Source of the DNA: Dendrobium chrysotoxum
Taxonomy: Eukaryota; Streptophyta; Magnoliopsida; Asparagales; Orchidaceae
Reading direction: 5' to 3'
DNA: 64,000 bases
Assembly (NCBI GenBank): GCA_019925795.1
Contig: CM034310.1
Location: 20,356,764 to 20,420,763 of the forward strand
Shown here: positions 1 through 10,850 of the stretch, in pieces
Layout of the letters: the number at the start of each line of letters is the position of its first letter
Numbering within the stretch: position 1 is the stretch's first letter
The notes under the pieces: model-generated
Told to the model about the DNA's origin: nothing
What the model saw: only the letters and a program-made list of their open reading frames with translations
Database searches by the model: none
Translations under genes and position numbers: made by a program

Positions 1-1432
1 TTCTTTCCTAGCCTACCCCCCCTTGTGATGTATCCAGAAGTAGCACCCTCAATAGCAGCACCTAAAGAAGAAAAAAAATGGAAATGGTGATGATGATGAT
101 GAGTTGGGAGAGCCCTACTTTTTTGTTATTTTATCTTTGCTTTTCATTATTTTTTACAAAAGAAAATTGTGTTATTTTTTAGTTTTTAGTTATTAGTTAT
201 TTTGTTTTTAGCTGTTGTTATAATTTTCTTTTAGTTAAACTTTTTTTATTCCATTTTTTTAGTTGTAAAATTGTCCTATAAGTTTATTTATGTTTGTGTA
301 ATTTAAGAAAAATTAATGAAATGAAAATTTCTCCAAATTTTGATTTTTTTTGGGACATTTAGGCAAATTAAGGTAAACTCACACACACATCACATACAAG
401 AGACTCGAACCCAAGACCTCTTGGTTGGAAGCTAAAGCTCCCGACCAAGAGACCAAGGTGAATTGAATAAATTTTGATTTATTATCTGCCCTTTTATTAC
501 ACGTTTTGTGTGTGTTATGAATTTTAAAAGATGCAAATTAAGATCCTTATGTATTTGATAGTCCACAACTTGAAATTTTTTTTGATGAAACAATTACAAA
601 ATAATATCAATCTTTTCATTTGAAAAATTAGTAATTTTGGACAAATAAATTTCCAATTCACTTAAGCACTTGACAACTTATGAATGACTATTGATTTTTA
701 AGATTAATGCAAATTAAAATTTTAGATTAATCCTAGATCACCTTAAGCAAGTAATAAGGGAATTGTGAGACCTATAATTAATTTTAGATTAATATATTAT
801 GTAGAGGCATGAGACATGCATTGAACACCAAAATAAGATATTTTAGGAAATAAAAAATAAACATACAAAATGATTGAAAAAGATTAAAGTACTAAATATA
901 AAAAATTAGTGTTTATAATGTCTAGCTCCACCTTAAAATAATAGGTGACGGTAATAGATAAGCATTCATAATGTTTATAAGGTACTTAGCGAATTAAAAA
1001 AAAAATGAGAAAAAGAAGAATTAAAATTGCTAAATATATGAATATCAGAAATAAGTACCTGCAATATCTAGGCCTACCATTGTACTTCTAAAAGGAATTT
1101 TTTGAATACTAATACTTAAGGAAAGCTAATAGGATGATTGGGGGATTAACTAATTGAATAATTTCATTAATTCCTAAAAATTCAAGAAACCTAACTAAGC
1201 TAGTCAAAATTATTCAACCCCAATAATTTATTTTAGAAAGAATATTAATTTAAAATGAGTAGCGAGGATGTTACAAATTATTTTATTTGAAGATCTTCCA
1301 ACTTGTGTACTATATAAATACTTAGATTATTTTATTTTTTCAAAACTTAGACTCAAGGAAAATGATAAATTTTTTTAATCCTAGTGTAATATTCATTATT
1401 TAAGGACGAATAATTTAATGTTTAGGGGAATT
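1..1432 (+). mobile_element. 3' internal part of a + strand LTR retrotransposon
   Basis: Internal sequence of an element whose 5' part lies left of the window. Frame 1 is open from base 1 to a TGA at 88-90 and ends in a short Lys/Trp-rich tail (KEEKKWKW), possibly the end of a gag-pol ORF; this is weak. The rest is AT-rich and non-coding. It ends with an AAGGACGAATAA-like stretch and a purine run (AGGGGAA, 1424-1430) directly before a TG, which is the usual polypurine-tract/3' LTR arrangement. The style recalls Ty3/gypsy elements, but the lineage is inference. A SINE sits inside it. I see nothing else in 481-1400. Confidence 0.45.
347..468 (-). mobile_element. tRNA-derived SINE, minus strand, with 12-bp TSD
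   Basis: On the minus strand a pol III B box (GGGTTCGAGTCTC, 400-412) lies about 30 bases downstream of an A-box-like TGGTCTCTTGGTC (443-455), as in tRNA-derived SINEs. The body is only about 120 bp and ends in an A run (T run at 344-350 on +). Perfect 12-bp direct repeats AAATTTTGATTT flank it at 335-346 and 469-480, as expected for target-primed insertion. It is not a tRNA gene: there is no acceptor stem or cloverleaf, and the segment between the boxes folds as one long hairpin (CTCTTGGTTGGAAGCT against AGCTCCCGACCAAGAG). The family is not identified. Confidence 0.65.
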
Positions 1433-2702
1433 TGATAAGATAAAAAATATTATATTATATGCCCTGTAATTATGTTATTTTGTGCTAATAATCTTTATGT
1501 TTTGTGAATAAAAGTATAAGAAAATAGGAAAATTGAAGTAGCATCGTAGTTCCATAAATTATGCACTGTAGGGGAGAGCTTACCAAAAATTTGCTTGAGA
1601 GCTTGGTGCTGTGGCACAGTCTAATCAGTTCTGTAGCACCAGATTGCAGCATCATAGCATCAAATTGCCCACCACAGCAGTGGAAGTCAATTGGATTGGT
1701 AAACCAATGTAATTATTGGTTAACCAACATGCTAGTTTAGCAGCGTCACAGTGCCACCATGCCGGCACTACATCACTACTTATATAGTTACCTTATTCCT
1801 TAAAGGAAGGGATTGACAACTTGGAGGGGTCATTTGTAGTGTCATTTTGGGTGTGTGTGTGTGAGTGTGTGAGTTGTATAGTGGAGTGTGTAGCATGTGT
1901 TTATTATACCTGAGTTCTATAGTGAAGTGGAGAAAAGCAAAGGAGTGAGCAAGGGATTGCAACATTACTTTCGGGTCATTTTTGAACTTTTCTATCTTAT
2001 GGTTTAATTTGTATCCTTAATTTGTACTTGTAAATCAATTAGTAGAAAAAAATATTTGTGATGTTTATTATGTTTGTTATGAGTTTCAATTCCACCATGT
2101 GTAGCTAATTAGTTATTCTAAATTTGTGATGAATCAAAAGGCATGTATTGCTTAGAATATTGTTGAATGTTTATTATATCCATGTTATTTTAATTTTCTC
2201 AGAACATACGTTGATTTATGTGTAAGCCTTACATAAATTCAAAATATAGTGTGATCGTGAGCCCTAATAGATGGATTAGAAGAATGATTAGAGTACATAA
2301 AATGTAGTCCAAGCCATGGATAGACATATAGTGATTAGGATTACGAGGTCTTAATGAGATAGTGTAACTATAGTTAGTGAGGATCCTAGCTTATGTTCCA
2401 ATGAGCTCTACAAAGATGAGGAACATAATTACTCTAATCCATAACAACCACAAGAAATAACCTTCTCTAATGCAATCATGTTCCTTTTAAAGATTCATAG
2501 GTTTAAAACCTTATAAACCTTAGAAATTTTTTGTTCCAATATTTTGAAGCTTTTACTTTTAAATTGCCAACACCATTCTATTAGTTCACTAGATAAGCAT
2601 AGTAATATAGTATGCAACCGTAAATTGAATATAGGTTAGTTCTAGTTTTTTCCTTATGGGATCAAGACTCTATTCATCACTTTATTACATGATATGATAA
2701 CA
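1433..2702 (+). repeat. 3' LTR of the left-edge + strand element (tentative right end)
   Basis: Begins TGATAAG directly after a purine tract and can be read to GATAACA at 2702, giving TG...CA ends and about 1.27 kb. A TATA box (TTATATAG) lies at 1780-1787. GC-richer CAGCAC/TGCCGGCAC-like stretches occur at 1590-1770 and a (GT)n-like run at 1850-1875. It interrupts the minus-strand gypsy integrase that resumes at about 2703. The right end is uncertain, and the TSD cannot be checked because the left end is outside the window. Confidence 0.4.
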
Positions 2703-3523
2703 AGCACTTGCATTCTGAACAGGATTTATATCATAGATAAATTAAACTTCAATTAGAAAATTGGGTCGTGTATGTAACCTTAAGAACAAACTCTACATTT
2801 GCATAAGCTAAATAATAGCTATAGCATGTTGGCATCTTATTAGGTCCCTTACTTGATCTAGGAATTCCCAAAGAAAAATCCATCATGACTTCTTCCCATT
2901 TGCACTATAGAATAGGTAACTGTTGTAGAAGACCTCCCAATCACTGATGTTCTACTTTCACAGAGTAGCATGCATCACACTTTGAAATAAAATCTATCAC
3001 ACCATTTTTTAATTTAGGCCACCATAACATACCTTTTATATCACGATATAGTTTGCTATTCTCTGGATGGATAAAATATCCTGATTAATATGCTTTGTGT
3101 AGAATTTCTTGCCTAAATCCTCTAGAACTAGGAACTTACATTCTATTATTATAGAAGATGATTCTAGAATCAGATAATTATAGTTTGAGTTTCTTGCCAA
3201 ACTTAGTTTGATCGGTCAACTTTAGATACTCAGTATATGACTTCTAGTCTTCCTGAATCTTTTCATATAGAGATGGTTGAATAATCATCTAAGCTAGAAT
3301 ACTACAATCTCAATCAATAGAAGTAATCACCTTCAAATCTAATTTCTCCATATCTAGAATTAGAAAATCTTCAGAACTAAGTAAAACATTTGACATTCTA
3401 GAATACTTTCTACTCAGTACTTCTACTATAACATTCAATTTATCAAGTTGATATTGAATAGTCAAGTCATAGTCTTTATTTAGCTCAAGCCACCACCTTT
3501 ATCTCAAATTCATATCTTTTTAA
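2703..3523 (-). pseudogene. Ty3/gypsy (element G) integrase and end of RNase H, decayed
   Basis: On the minus strand, broken frames encode the RNase H end (a WLEL..KDYD..IQY..G/DK-type stretch ending in LSRK) followed by integrase. The integrase zinc-binding region reads WWPKLKNGVIDF, then CDAC, then KVEHQ, at about 2940-3030. After it come the conserved LLQ.LPI and MDF..G.PR motifs that open the catalytic core. This is the standard order of chromovirus-type Ty3/gypsy pol. Several in-frame stops interrupt it. The rest of integrase and the 3' LTR of G must lie left of the window, because the copy is cut at about 2703 by the left LTR element. RNase H is cut on the other side by the insertion at 3524. 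Confidence 0.8.
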
Positions 3524-4288
3524 GGGGTTGTTTGGTTGACTGAATAAGGATTACAATGTAAAAGGAATACTTTGGAGTTGTTTGGATGAGTGTGAAAGGA
3601 ATTCTTGACTTTACTTTTTTTTGTTGGATATGAAGTGAAGTGAATGTAATGTCAAGTGAAAAAAAGGTCACGACTGAGGTGACCAGTGATTATCGATGGT
3701 GGATGGAGGTGGTTTGTGGTGGAGACTAGTGGTGGCGGAGTACTGGCTATGGTGGCCAGTGGTGGTTGGGAGGCAGAAGAAGGTGGTGGTGGTGGCGGGT
3801 GGTGGCAGTAGACGAACATATCGACAGAAGGTGGTGGCTATAGAGGGGAGATGGTGGAAGGGGGTGATAGTCGGTGGCAGTAGAGACTACACGATGGTGG
3901 CCTTGGTCAATAGCCAACAGTGGAGGGGTAGTGGGAAAGGTGGTCAATGGCTGGTGGTTGTGTCAAAGGGCTGTCAGTGGTGGCAGCGATCGGCGGTGTA
4001 GGCGGTTAGGCAGTAGTGGTGATCGATAGTGGCGGTGATCAACGTTGGCAACTTGCAGTGGTGGTGGACGACAGGCAGTGGAAATGATAGAGCATTAATG
4101 GTGTATTTAGAAAGGGCCCAAATTTGAGGAATTCTAAATATATACACCAAAAATGCAATAGTTGGTTTATTTAGAATACACTCCTTTTACTTCTTGCATT
4201 TCTTTTACTTCAGACAAAACACCAATATTTCTAAAACCCCCATATTTGGAATACTTCACACCCTAATTGAAATAAACCAAATAACCTA
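3524..4288. mobile_element. 765-bp non-autonomous TIR element (PIF/Harbinger-like) in gypsy RNase H
   Basis: The termini are imperfect inverted repeats: GGGGTTGTTTGGTT at the left, and TAGGTTATTTGGTT when the right end is read inward. The flanks carry a 3-bp TAA duplication (3521-3523 and 4289-4291), as in PIF/Harbinger (Tourist-type) elements. Removing the insert with one TAA puts the flanking gypsy RNase H back into a continuous alignment (KYIFT before, then K-D-M-N-L-R), so the boundaries are well supported. The interior holds a G/T-rich imperfect GGTGGT microsatellite (3690-4080). No transposase is visible. Open frames on both strands of the G-rich part are low-complexity artefacts. Confidence 0.75.
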
Positions 4289-4291
4289 TAA

Positions 4292-5420
4292 GTAAATATA
4301 TATTTCAAACTCTGGTGATCAGTACATATCTCACAACAGACTTTATATAAATAGTGTCTACAGATCTTTAATGCAAATATAATATTAATAAGTTCTAAAT
4401 CATGTGTCAGATCATTTCTAGCATGTGGCTTCAATTTGCTAGAAGCCTATGCTATAACCTTCCCATGCTACATTCAAACACAACTTGATCCAATCAGTGA
4501 AGCATTACTAAACACTTGAAATCCCTTTGTATAGAATAGAATAGTGAAAAATGGAGTAGACATCAGATAGTTCTTCAGCTTCTAAAAACTCTCATTACAA
4601 TCAGAGACCAAGATGAATGCCACCAAATTCTGAGCCAGTCTCATTAGAGGTGCAAAAATTTGAGAAAATGCATTCATAAACTTCTAGTAATAATTAGCTA
4701 TACATAGAAAGCTGCATACCTCAAATATAGTAATAGGCCTGAGACAATCAACCGTTGCCAAAACTTTTTGGGGGATCTATAGAAATACCTGCAATACTCG
4801 CCACATGTCCCAAAATTGAGATACTCTTCAACCATAATTCACATTTAGAGAACTTAGCATATTGTTGATGTTGCGTCAATATTTTCAGAACAATCCCCAA
4901 GTGTGCTACATGATGCACATCAGGAGATGAGTAAACCATAATATCATCTATAAAGATTTTCATAAATTGATCCAAATATTCCTGAAATAACCTATTTATC
5001 AAATCTATAAAAATTGTAGGGATATTAGTCACCCTAAAAGGTATGACTAAGAACTCATAATACCCATATCTTATGCTAAATGTAGTCTTCCCCACATTTG
5101 CCTCTCTTACCGTCACCTTATAATAACCAAACTGTATATGAAGGTTAGAAAATATAGATGCTCCCACAAGATGATCAAATAAATCATCAATCCTAGGAAG
5201 ATGATACTTGTTCTTAATTGTGCCCTTATTTCATTCTCTATAGTTGATACACATGTGCATAATATAATACTTCTTTTTCAATAACAAAAAAGGTGCTCTC
5301 CAGGGATACACATTAGGATTGATAAAACATTCCACCTTTAATTCTTAAAGTTCCTTAGATGTCATCCTATACAGAGCCTTAGATATTGGAGTAGTACCCA
5401 CAAATATAGTAATAAAAAAC
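4292..5420 (-). pseudogene. Ty3/gypsy (element G) reverse transcriptase and RNase H
   Basis: The minus strand encodes RT with the motifs NPNVYPWRAPF, INYRE, FG/GYYKVTVREA, GYYEFLVIPF and FIDDIMVYS, the last being the F/Y-x-DD catalytic box at 4943-4954. It continues through SKCELW and LGH into the RNase H stretch with HDLEL, FALK, HYLY and TDHQSLKYIF. These are textbook chromovirus motifs. Upstream (5345-5578) is the linker with QEFLDAFPE, SLPLDREIEF and GTTPISKALYRM that precedes RT. Frames are interrupted by stops and small indels, so it is dead. It is continuous with the protease region upstream and with the RNase H end left of the 765-bp insert. Confidence 0.88.
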
Positions 5421-6216
5421 TCAATCTCTCTATCAAGTGGCAAACTCACTAACTTCTCAGGAAAGGCATCGAGAAATTCTTGCACTATCAGGACATCAAA
5501 CATATATCCATATTTCACACTAGCACCCCAAACAAATCCAGAGAATATTGTACATCCTTTTCTCCATAACTTATTCACTTGAACACTAGATATAAAGCAT
5601 GATATAACTCCTTAAACTCTCTAAAATAAGTACCTCTATCTATCAAAAACTAACATAACCCTCCTCTTTACACAATCGATCTGAGCTTCGCACCAAATTA
5701 ACCAATCAATACCTAGATCAAATTAAAAAATAGGCACTAATCTCAAACTTGACCTATATTTGCTACCAGACATCTCTATATCACTCTAAGGTATACCCTA
5801 CTGGCTACCATACTATTCCCAGTAAGTAGTATAATAGATAAAGAAAAAGGCAATAGTATGGAAGGCAAGTGTAATAAATCAAAGTATCTCTCCAAAATAA
5901 TTGAATGATTGGCTCATGAATCAAATAAATACAATAAGGAAATAAAAAAAGTCATACCTATAACCATGTCTAGAGTATCTCTAGCCTCATGCTGAGTCAA
6001 ACAATATACACATGATAGAACTAGAGCTGAAGAAATAGGAATACTAGATTCCCTCTGACCGTAATTAGAAGACCTCCTTTGTACTAACACTACTATAGTT
6101 GTGGGACCACTCCCTCTACTGGGTGATCCCTTAGTAAACTCATGAGTAGAACTGTCCTCTGTCTCCGTGCTGGTCTAACAGAACAATCAAACATAGGCTT
6201 CAAACATCAGCAGGTC
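5421..6216 (-). pseudogene. Ty3/gypsy (element G) gag C-terminus and aspartic protease
   Basis: In broken minus-strand frames I read a YCLTQHEA segment, a TFFI..LYLFDS segment corresponding to the retropepsin active site D-S-G (here D-S-stop), and later D-x-GID-LIW..IDC, the conserved 'LGMDWL..IDC' region after the protease. These are standard for chromovirus Ty3/gypsy. Element B (TSD CAACC/CTACC) splits G just upstream: gag continues at 19643. Stops are frequent. Confidence 0.7.
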
Positions 6217-6221
6217 CAACC

Positions 6222-8078
6222 TGCTGTAATTTAGGATCCTTAGTCTGTAATTTTGACGATGACAACTATTATTGATTGATTTGTTATTTTTCTCAATATA
6301 TATTTTGAATATTCTTTTTATCTGTGAGCACTAACATTGTAGTTAAAATATATACTGCTCAAGGCCACTAAAAACTCAAGATTGGGTATAATAGGATGTC
6401 AAGTAAAAGAGTCTGCACTTTTAATTTCTTTTATTTTTTTATTTCTTGAGTCTGGCCATATAAGAGTGCATGCAATTGGGTGATCGTATACACACATACA
6501 AGGGGACTAAGAAAAATTTTATGTTAAATATTTTTTAATAATCATACTATATCACTTAAATCATACTATACGATCCATTATATGGAGAATGGGTTTAATA
6601 GTTAATTGAACAATTAATTTTTGTGAACTAATCATATAATATAATCTAGTTCATACTATATAATTTGTTACGATCTAAAAACTTTAGCCAATGGATAAAT
6701 TAAGTAAGATAGTCAAATTCTGAACTAATCATACTGTACGATGTGATTTGTACTGTACAAAAATTTGAATTCTTACTTAAATTAACCCTCATAATTAGTC
6801 AATTAAATCATAGTTTAATTAATGGTAGCTGATCGTATTGTACAATAGAGATCATACTACATGATTGATAGAGATAAAGTTTGGTCATCCCAAAGATCAT
6901 ACCAAACAAAACCATACTTTTTAAACTAATCGTACTGTACGATGTTCACTTCGTATAGGTTGAATCACTAAAAATGAACTAACCATACTGTATGATGATA
7001 ACAGCGGGATGATTGATAGAGATGATTTCCAATCATCCTAAAAAACATCCTATATGAATAAAGAGAAAGTAAACAGATCATACTAGATGATCTTAGGATC
7101 ATATTGTACAACATATCCAATAAGTTAAATAGATTATTTGAAATGACTGTTCACATTATACTGGATGTTACTAGTTTTTGAACTGATCATACTATATGAC
7201 CTTGTATCGTACTATATGAATAGAAGATGGCTTACTTAAATTTTAGGGTTTTTTTTGAAGATCTTTACTTAATAACTTCATTTCAAAAAAAAGTGAGAGG
7301 ATTATGTGACTGCTAAAGGAACTCTGAGAGAGGTACTTTTGAGAAAAAATTAGGGTTTGAGAGGAAGGAGAAGGTGAGATTAAGCGTGAGGGAGAAGGAG
7401 TGTGAGAGGATCACACGATTGCCTTGGGCTAGCTACACCCTTTCTCCTCTTGTGGCCTTAGTGAGTCCTTGAAGGCTCTATTTGGAGAGAGGCTTCTAAG
7501 TCAAGTCCTTGAGGTACTCTGCCTTCTCCAAAAGGGAGAAAAAGATTGGAGCTGCTCTGCCTTCTCTAGGAGGGAGAAAAAGATTGTAGGTATGCTATAT
7601 TTTCCAGGGGAGAGAAAAAGCTTTGGGTTCTCTGCCTTCTCTAGAAGCGAGAAAAATGATTCAAGGTCCACCGCCATCACTAGAAGGGACATAGCTTTTG
7701 GCACTCTGCCACACCAGGTTTTAGTGGAAGGGATTTTGTAAAGGCTTCTCTGCCTTATTATGGGAGAAAAAGGAGAGTCACTTAGTGTTAGTACAATACA
7801 AGGAGGAGAGGACTTTGGGTAGTGGATGTAGGTCAAGGTTGATTGAACTACTATGAAATTTGTGGTGTACTTTTTTCTTTTCGCACTTTTACTTTTTCTA
7901 TAATTTATTTCTCTGATAATTGCTTGGGAAAATCATGATTATTTCTTTATTTCAAAAGATAGAATTTCATCATAGTTAATTTAGTATATTTGATAAAATC
8001 ATTTGCTTTCGCAATCAACAAGAACTTGGTATTGTCAATTACTGAACTTTTTATTTTAAGAATATTGTGATTGTTATT
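6222..8078 (+). repeat. 5' LTR of B, first part
   Basis: This is homologous to 18426-19637. From about 6540 to 7205 it is filled with imperfect palindromes of the ATCATAC/GTACGAT type. A TATA-like TTACTTAA follows at about 7265-7275. A tandem hairpin array (7511-7780) has CCTTCTCC...GGGAGAA units. The last part of the LTR (16986-17084) lies on the other side of A. The two open frames over 7469-7836 are only this hairpin array read as protein. Confidence 0.85.
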
Positions 8079-9512
8079 TGTTGCAAATCTGGGTACAAGC
8101 ACTATGATTTTGATGATAATAAACATTATTGTTTTACTTACATTGCTATCTCCTATTGATTAAGTTTATTACATATTTGCTTTCTTTATTATGTGCTAAT
8201 ATTTTAGGTCCACAAGCTCACTTGCAAACTAGCTCAAGATTGGGTAGACTACGATTGAGTCAGTCTGTAATTTCATTTCCGATGCTTTTTTTAATTTTTC
8301 TTGAGTTAAATGTACTATGATGGATCCTAAAGCTATGTAACCCTACACATACACACATAAGGGAGTGGTGAGTTAGGAAAAGTTTCAATTTTATGAGCTA
8401 ATCATACAGGATGATTTATATCATCCAAAACTTTAATTAGGGCATCTGTGTCAAATCAGATTGTTTAAACTAATCATCTTGGATGATCCCTATATCGTAC
8501 AGGACGATATGTTTTATCTTTAGAAATAGGCTGTCAATCATAATTTAGGCAAGATTTTATATTTCAAAATTTACTCTCATCATTCTAATCACGATCGTCC
8601 TAGATGATTTATGATAATCATGCCTAAATTGATCCCGTGATTAGGAGATTAATTATAGTTAAATTGATCAATCAAATCATACAGGATAATCAGAGATGAT
8701 TGTACTGTACGATCAGACAGCTACATGGTATGATAATTAATCATCACCCATCGTACAGGATGAAAATTATAATTTTTTAACTAATCATCCTATAAGATAC
8801 CACTACTTCGTACTGGATGACCCGTCTGCTGCATGGGATGATAATTAATCATCAGATATCATACTGGATGATCAATAGACACTCATAAACTAGTCATCCA
8901 GGAAGATCAAAAGATCATACGGGATGATTATTTTAAATACTTGAACTGATCGTATAGGGAAATACTGATTGTACTGGCTAAAAGGGCTATTTTATATTAT
9001 TCATATAAGAAGATATTTAAATCATCCTGGATGAGCTTTGCCGCCAAATTGAAAATTAGGGGTATTTTTGAAGCCTCCTATTTAAGCTCTCTTATTTGCT
9101 ACAAAGATATCTTTTACTGATGTTCTAACCTAAGAGAGCTTAGAGAAGGAGGAGTGTTTGGGTGAGAGAGAGAGAGAGAGAGAGTCTTATGAGGGGGAGT
9201 TTATGAGGGATTTCACAAATGTTGCTCCAAGCAAAGATTTGATCATCTTCTTTAAGCTTTATCCTTGATTCCTTGCTTTCTTTGCGGAGATGATCTTCAG
9301 CATCAGATTAAGGTTCTCTTCCTACTCCAGGTAGGAGTAAAAGGATTTATGGTTCTCTGCCAACTCTAAGTGGGAGTAAAAGGATTTCGGGTTCTCTTCC
9401 TTCAGTAGGAGGGTGAAAAATGATTCAAGGTTCTCTGCCTCATTGGGTTGGTGAAAAGATTTTGTAAGGGCTTCTCCACCTTACTGTGGGGGCAAAAGGA
9501 GAGACAGTAACT
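8079..9512 (+). repeat. 5' LTR of A (3' end deleted)
   Basis: Matches 15152-16660. It contains the palindrome field (about 8395-9050, ATCATCCTGGATGAT-type), a TATTTAAG box at 9079-9086, a short (GA)n at 9163-9184 and the hairpin array (9311-9500), including TACTCC-AGGTA-GGAGTA. After GAGAGACAGTAAC it jumps straight into mid-gag at about 9520. The last 320 bases of the LTR and the primer site are therefore lost, and this copy cannot prime reverse transcription. Confidence 0.85.
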
Positions 9513-9519
9513 TTAATTA

Positions 9520-10850
9520 GGGCTTAGAAATTATGAAAAAGTGAACAAGATTTTATAATGTTTACCTTCTTCCTATGATGCAAAAATTTTTGCCATTATT
9601 GAATTTAAGGATTTGAATATTTATTCAGTTGATAACTTACTTGGATCACTCATTGCTTACGAGCAAGGAGTGAACCAAAGGAACTTGATGCAGGTGAGAA
9701 CAAAAAGGAGAAAATGGTAGCGTTAAAGGCTAATGACTCTGTTAATGACACTTATGGATTAGAAACTGATGATATTGCTTTGATGACTAGACAATTCAAA
9801 AGCTTTTTAAAGAGAAAGCCAAAGCATCATCAAAAATGAAACAAAGGTAAAATTGGTAAGAATTCTAAAGTTTCTTCTAACGTTATATGTTTTGAATGTA
9901 GAAAGTCAGGGTACCTGAAGTTTGATTGCCTGACTCTTAAAGCTCACCCAAGAAAAGAGAAGGGTGGAGAAAAACCTAAGTTCAAGAAGGGAAAGCAAAG
10001 GACCGAAAAGATTTTCTAGGTTGACTCAATATCAAACTCTTCTGAAACTACAGTAGAAGAGGAGGTAACCAACCTATGCTTAATGGCAGATGAACATCTT
10101 GATCATTCTGATCAAGAGGAGGTGTGTGAGCTTACCTTTGAACAATTATTTAAAGTTTCTAAAAAAATTTATTCTTCATATATGAAGCTTAAAAAGTTAC
10201 ATGCAACCCTCAAATCTGATTTCTTAATTTTGTAGAAAGAGCATTAATGCTTAAGGAAAGATCACTCCACTCTAGAAGAAATCACATGGCTTTATTAGAT
10301 GAATTTGATATTTTAAACAAGAAGCATTCTGAACTAAATGCTGAACATGATTCCTTGAAAATATCACATGTTGAATTAAAAAATGCATACAAGAACTTAG
10401 ATACTCTTACATCTAATTTAGATAGTAGGGAGTATGCATTAAAAATAAAAAATTTAATTCTTAAAAGTACAATTAAGTTTTTAGAAGCTGAAGTAACTAC
10501 TTTTAAGGAAAATATAAAAACACATACACTGGAAGAGCTTCAAAAACCATCAATAAAGCATGCATCATTCAAACCAAGGAAGAGGCACTATAACCCAAAT
10601 AGATTAGTTAACCCTTTTCCTAGTGTTAAATATTTTTCTTGTGGCATGCTTGGATATATCTCCCACACTTGCACCATTCACTGTAGAATACATTTGGTGT
10701 GGAGACCTAAAGTTTAAAATTCACAACATAGCATGCATGTATTTCATTCTTCTTTCCATAAGATAGGACCCAAATCTATTTGGGTTCCCAAATCTAATAT
10801 CTAATGATTTTGTAGGTATACTCTGACATAAGGCCTCGTGAGAGCATGTG
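9520..10850 (+). pseudogene. gag: Copia A gag (truncated): UBN2 end, zinc knuckle, coiled coil
   Basis: Starts inside the UBN2-type gag domain (EKVNKIL..LPS.YDAK). A CCHC knuckle lies at 9888-9929, CFEC-x4-Y-x4-C, with the His replaced by Tyr. A Lys-rich stretch follows. A long heptad-rich segment (10247-10560: SLKISHVELKNAYK, LEAEVTTFKEN) is a coiled coil of the kind found in SIRE-type gag. A second knuckle-like GMLGYISHTC (about 10640-10680) lacks its first Cys. Then comes the WVPK-like junction to protease. Gag would form the particle and bind RNA. Stops and frameshifts make it non-functional. Confidence 0.8.

Noticed and set aside
400..455. tRNA gene on the minus strand
   Set aside because: Has A/B boxes but no acceptor stem or cloverleaf; poly-A tail and 12-bp TSD make it a SINE.
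3696..4001. Gly/Val/Trp-rich open frame and its antisense His/Pro frame
   Set aside because: Both are products of the GGTGGT microsatellite inside the 765-bp insert; no domain, no start context.
7469..7836. Coding frames on both strands in B's LTR
   Set aside because: They are the hairpin array (TTCTCC..GGAGAA units) translated; the other LTR copy shows the same repeat with different frames.
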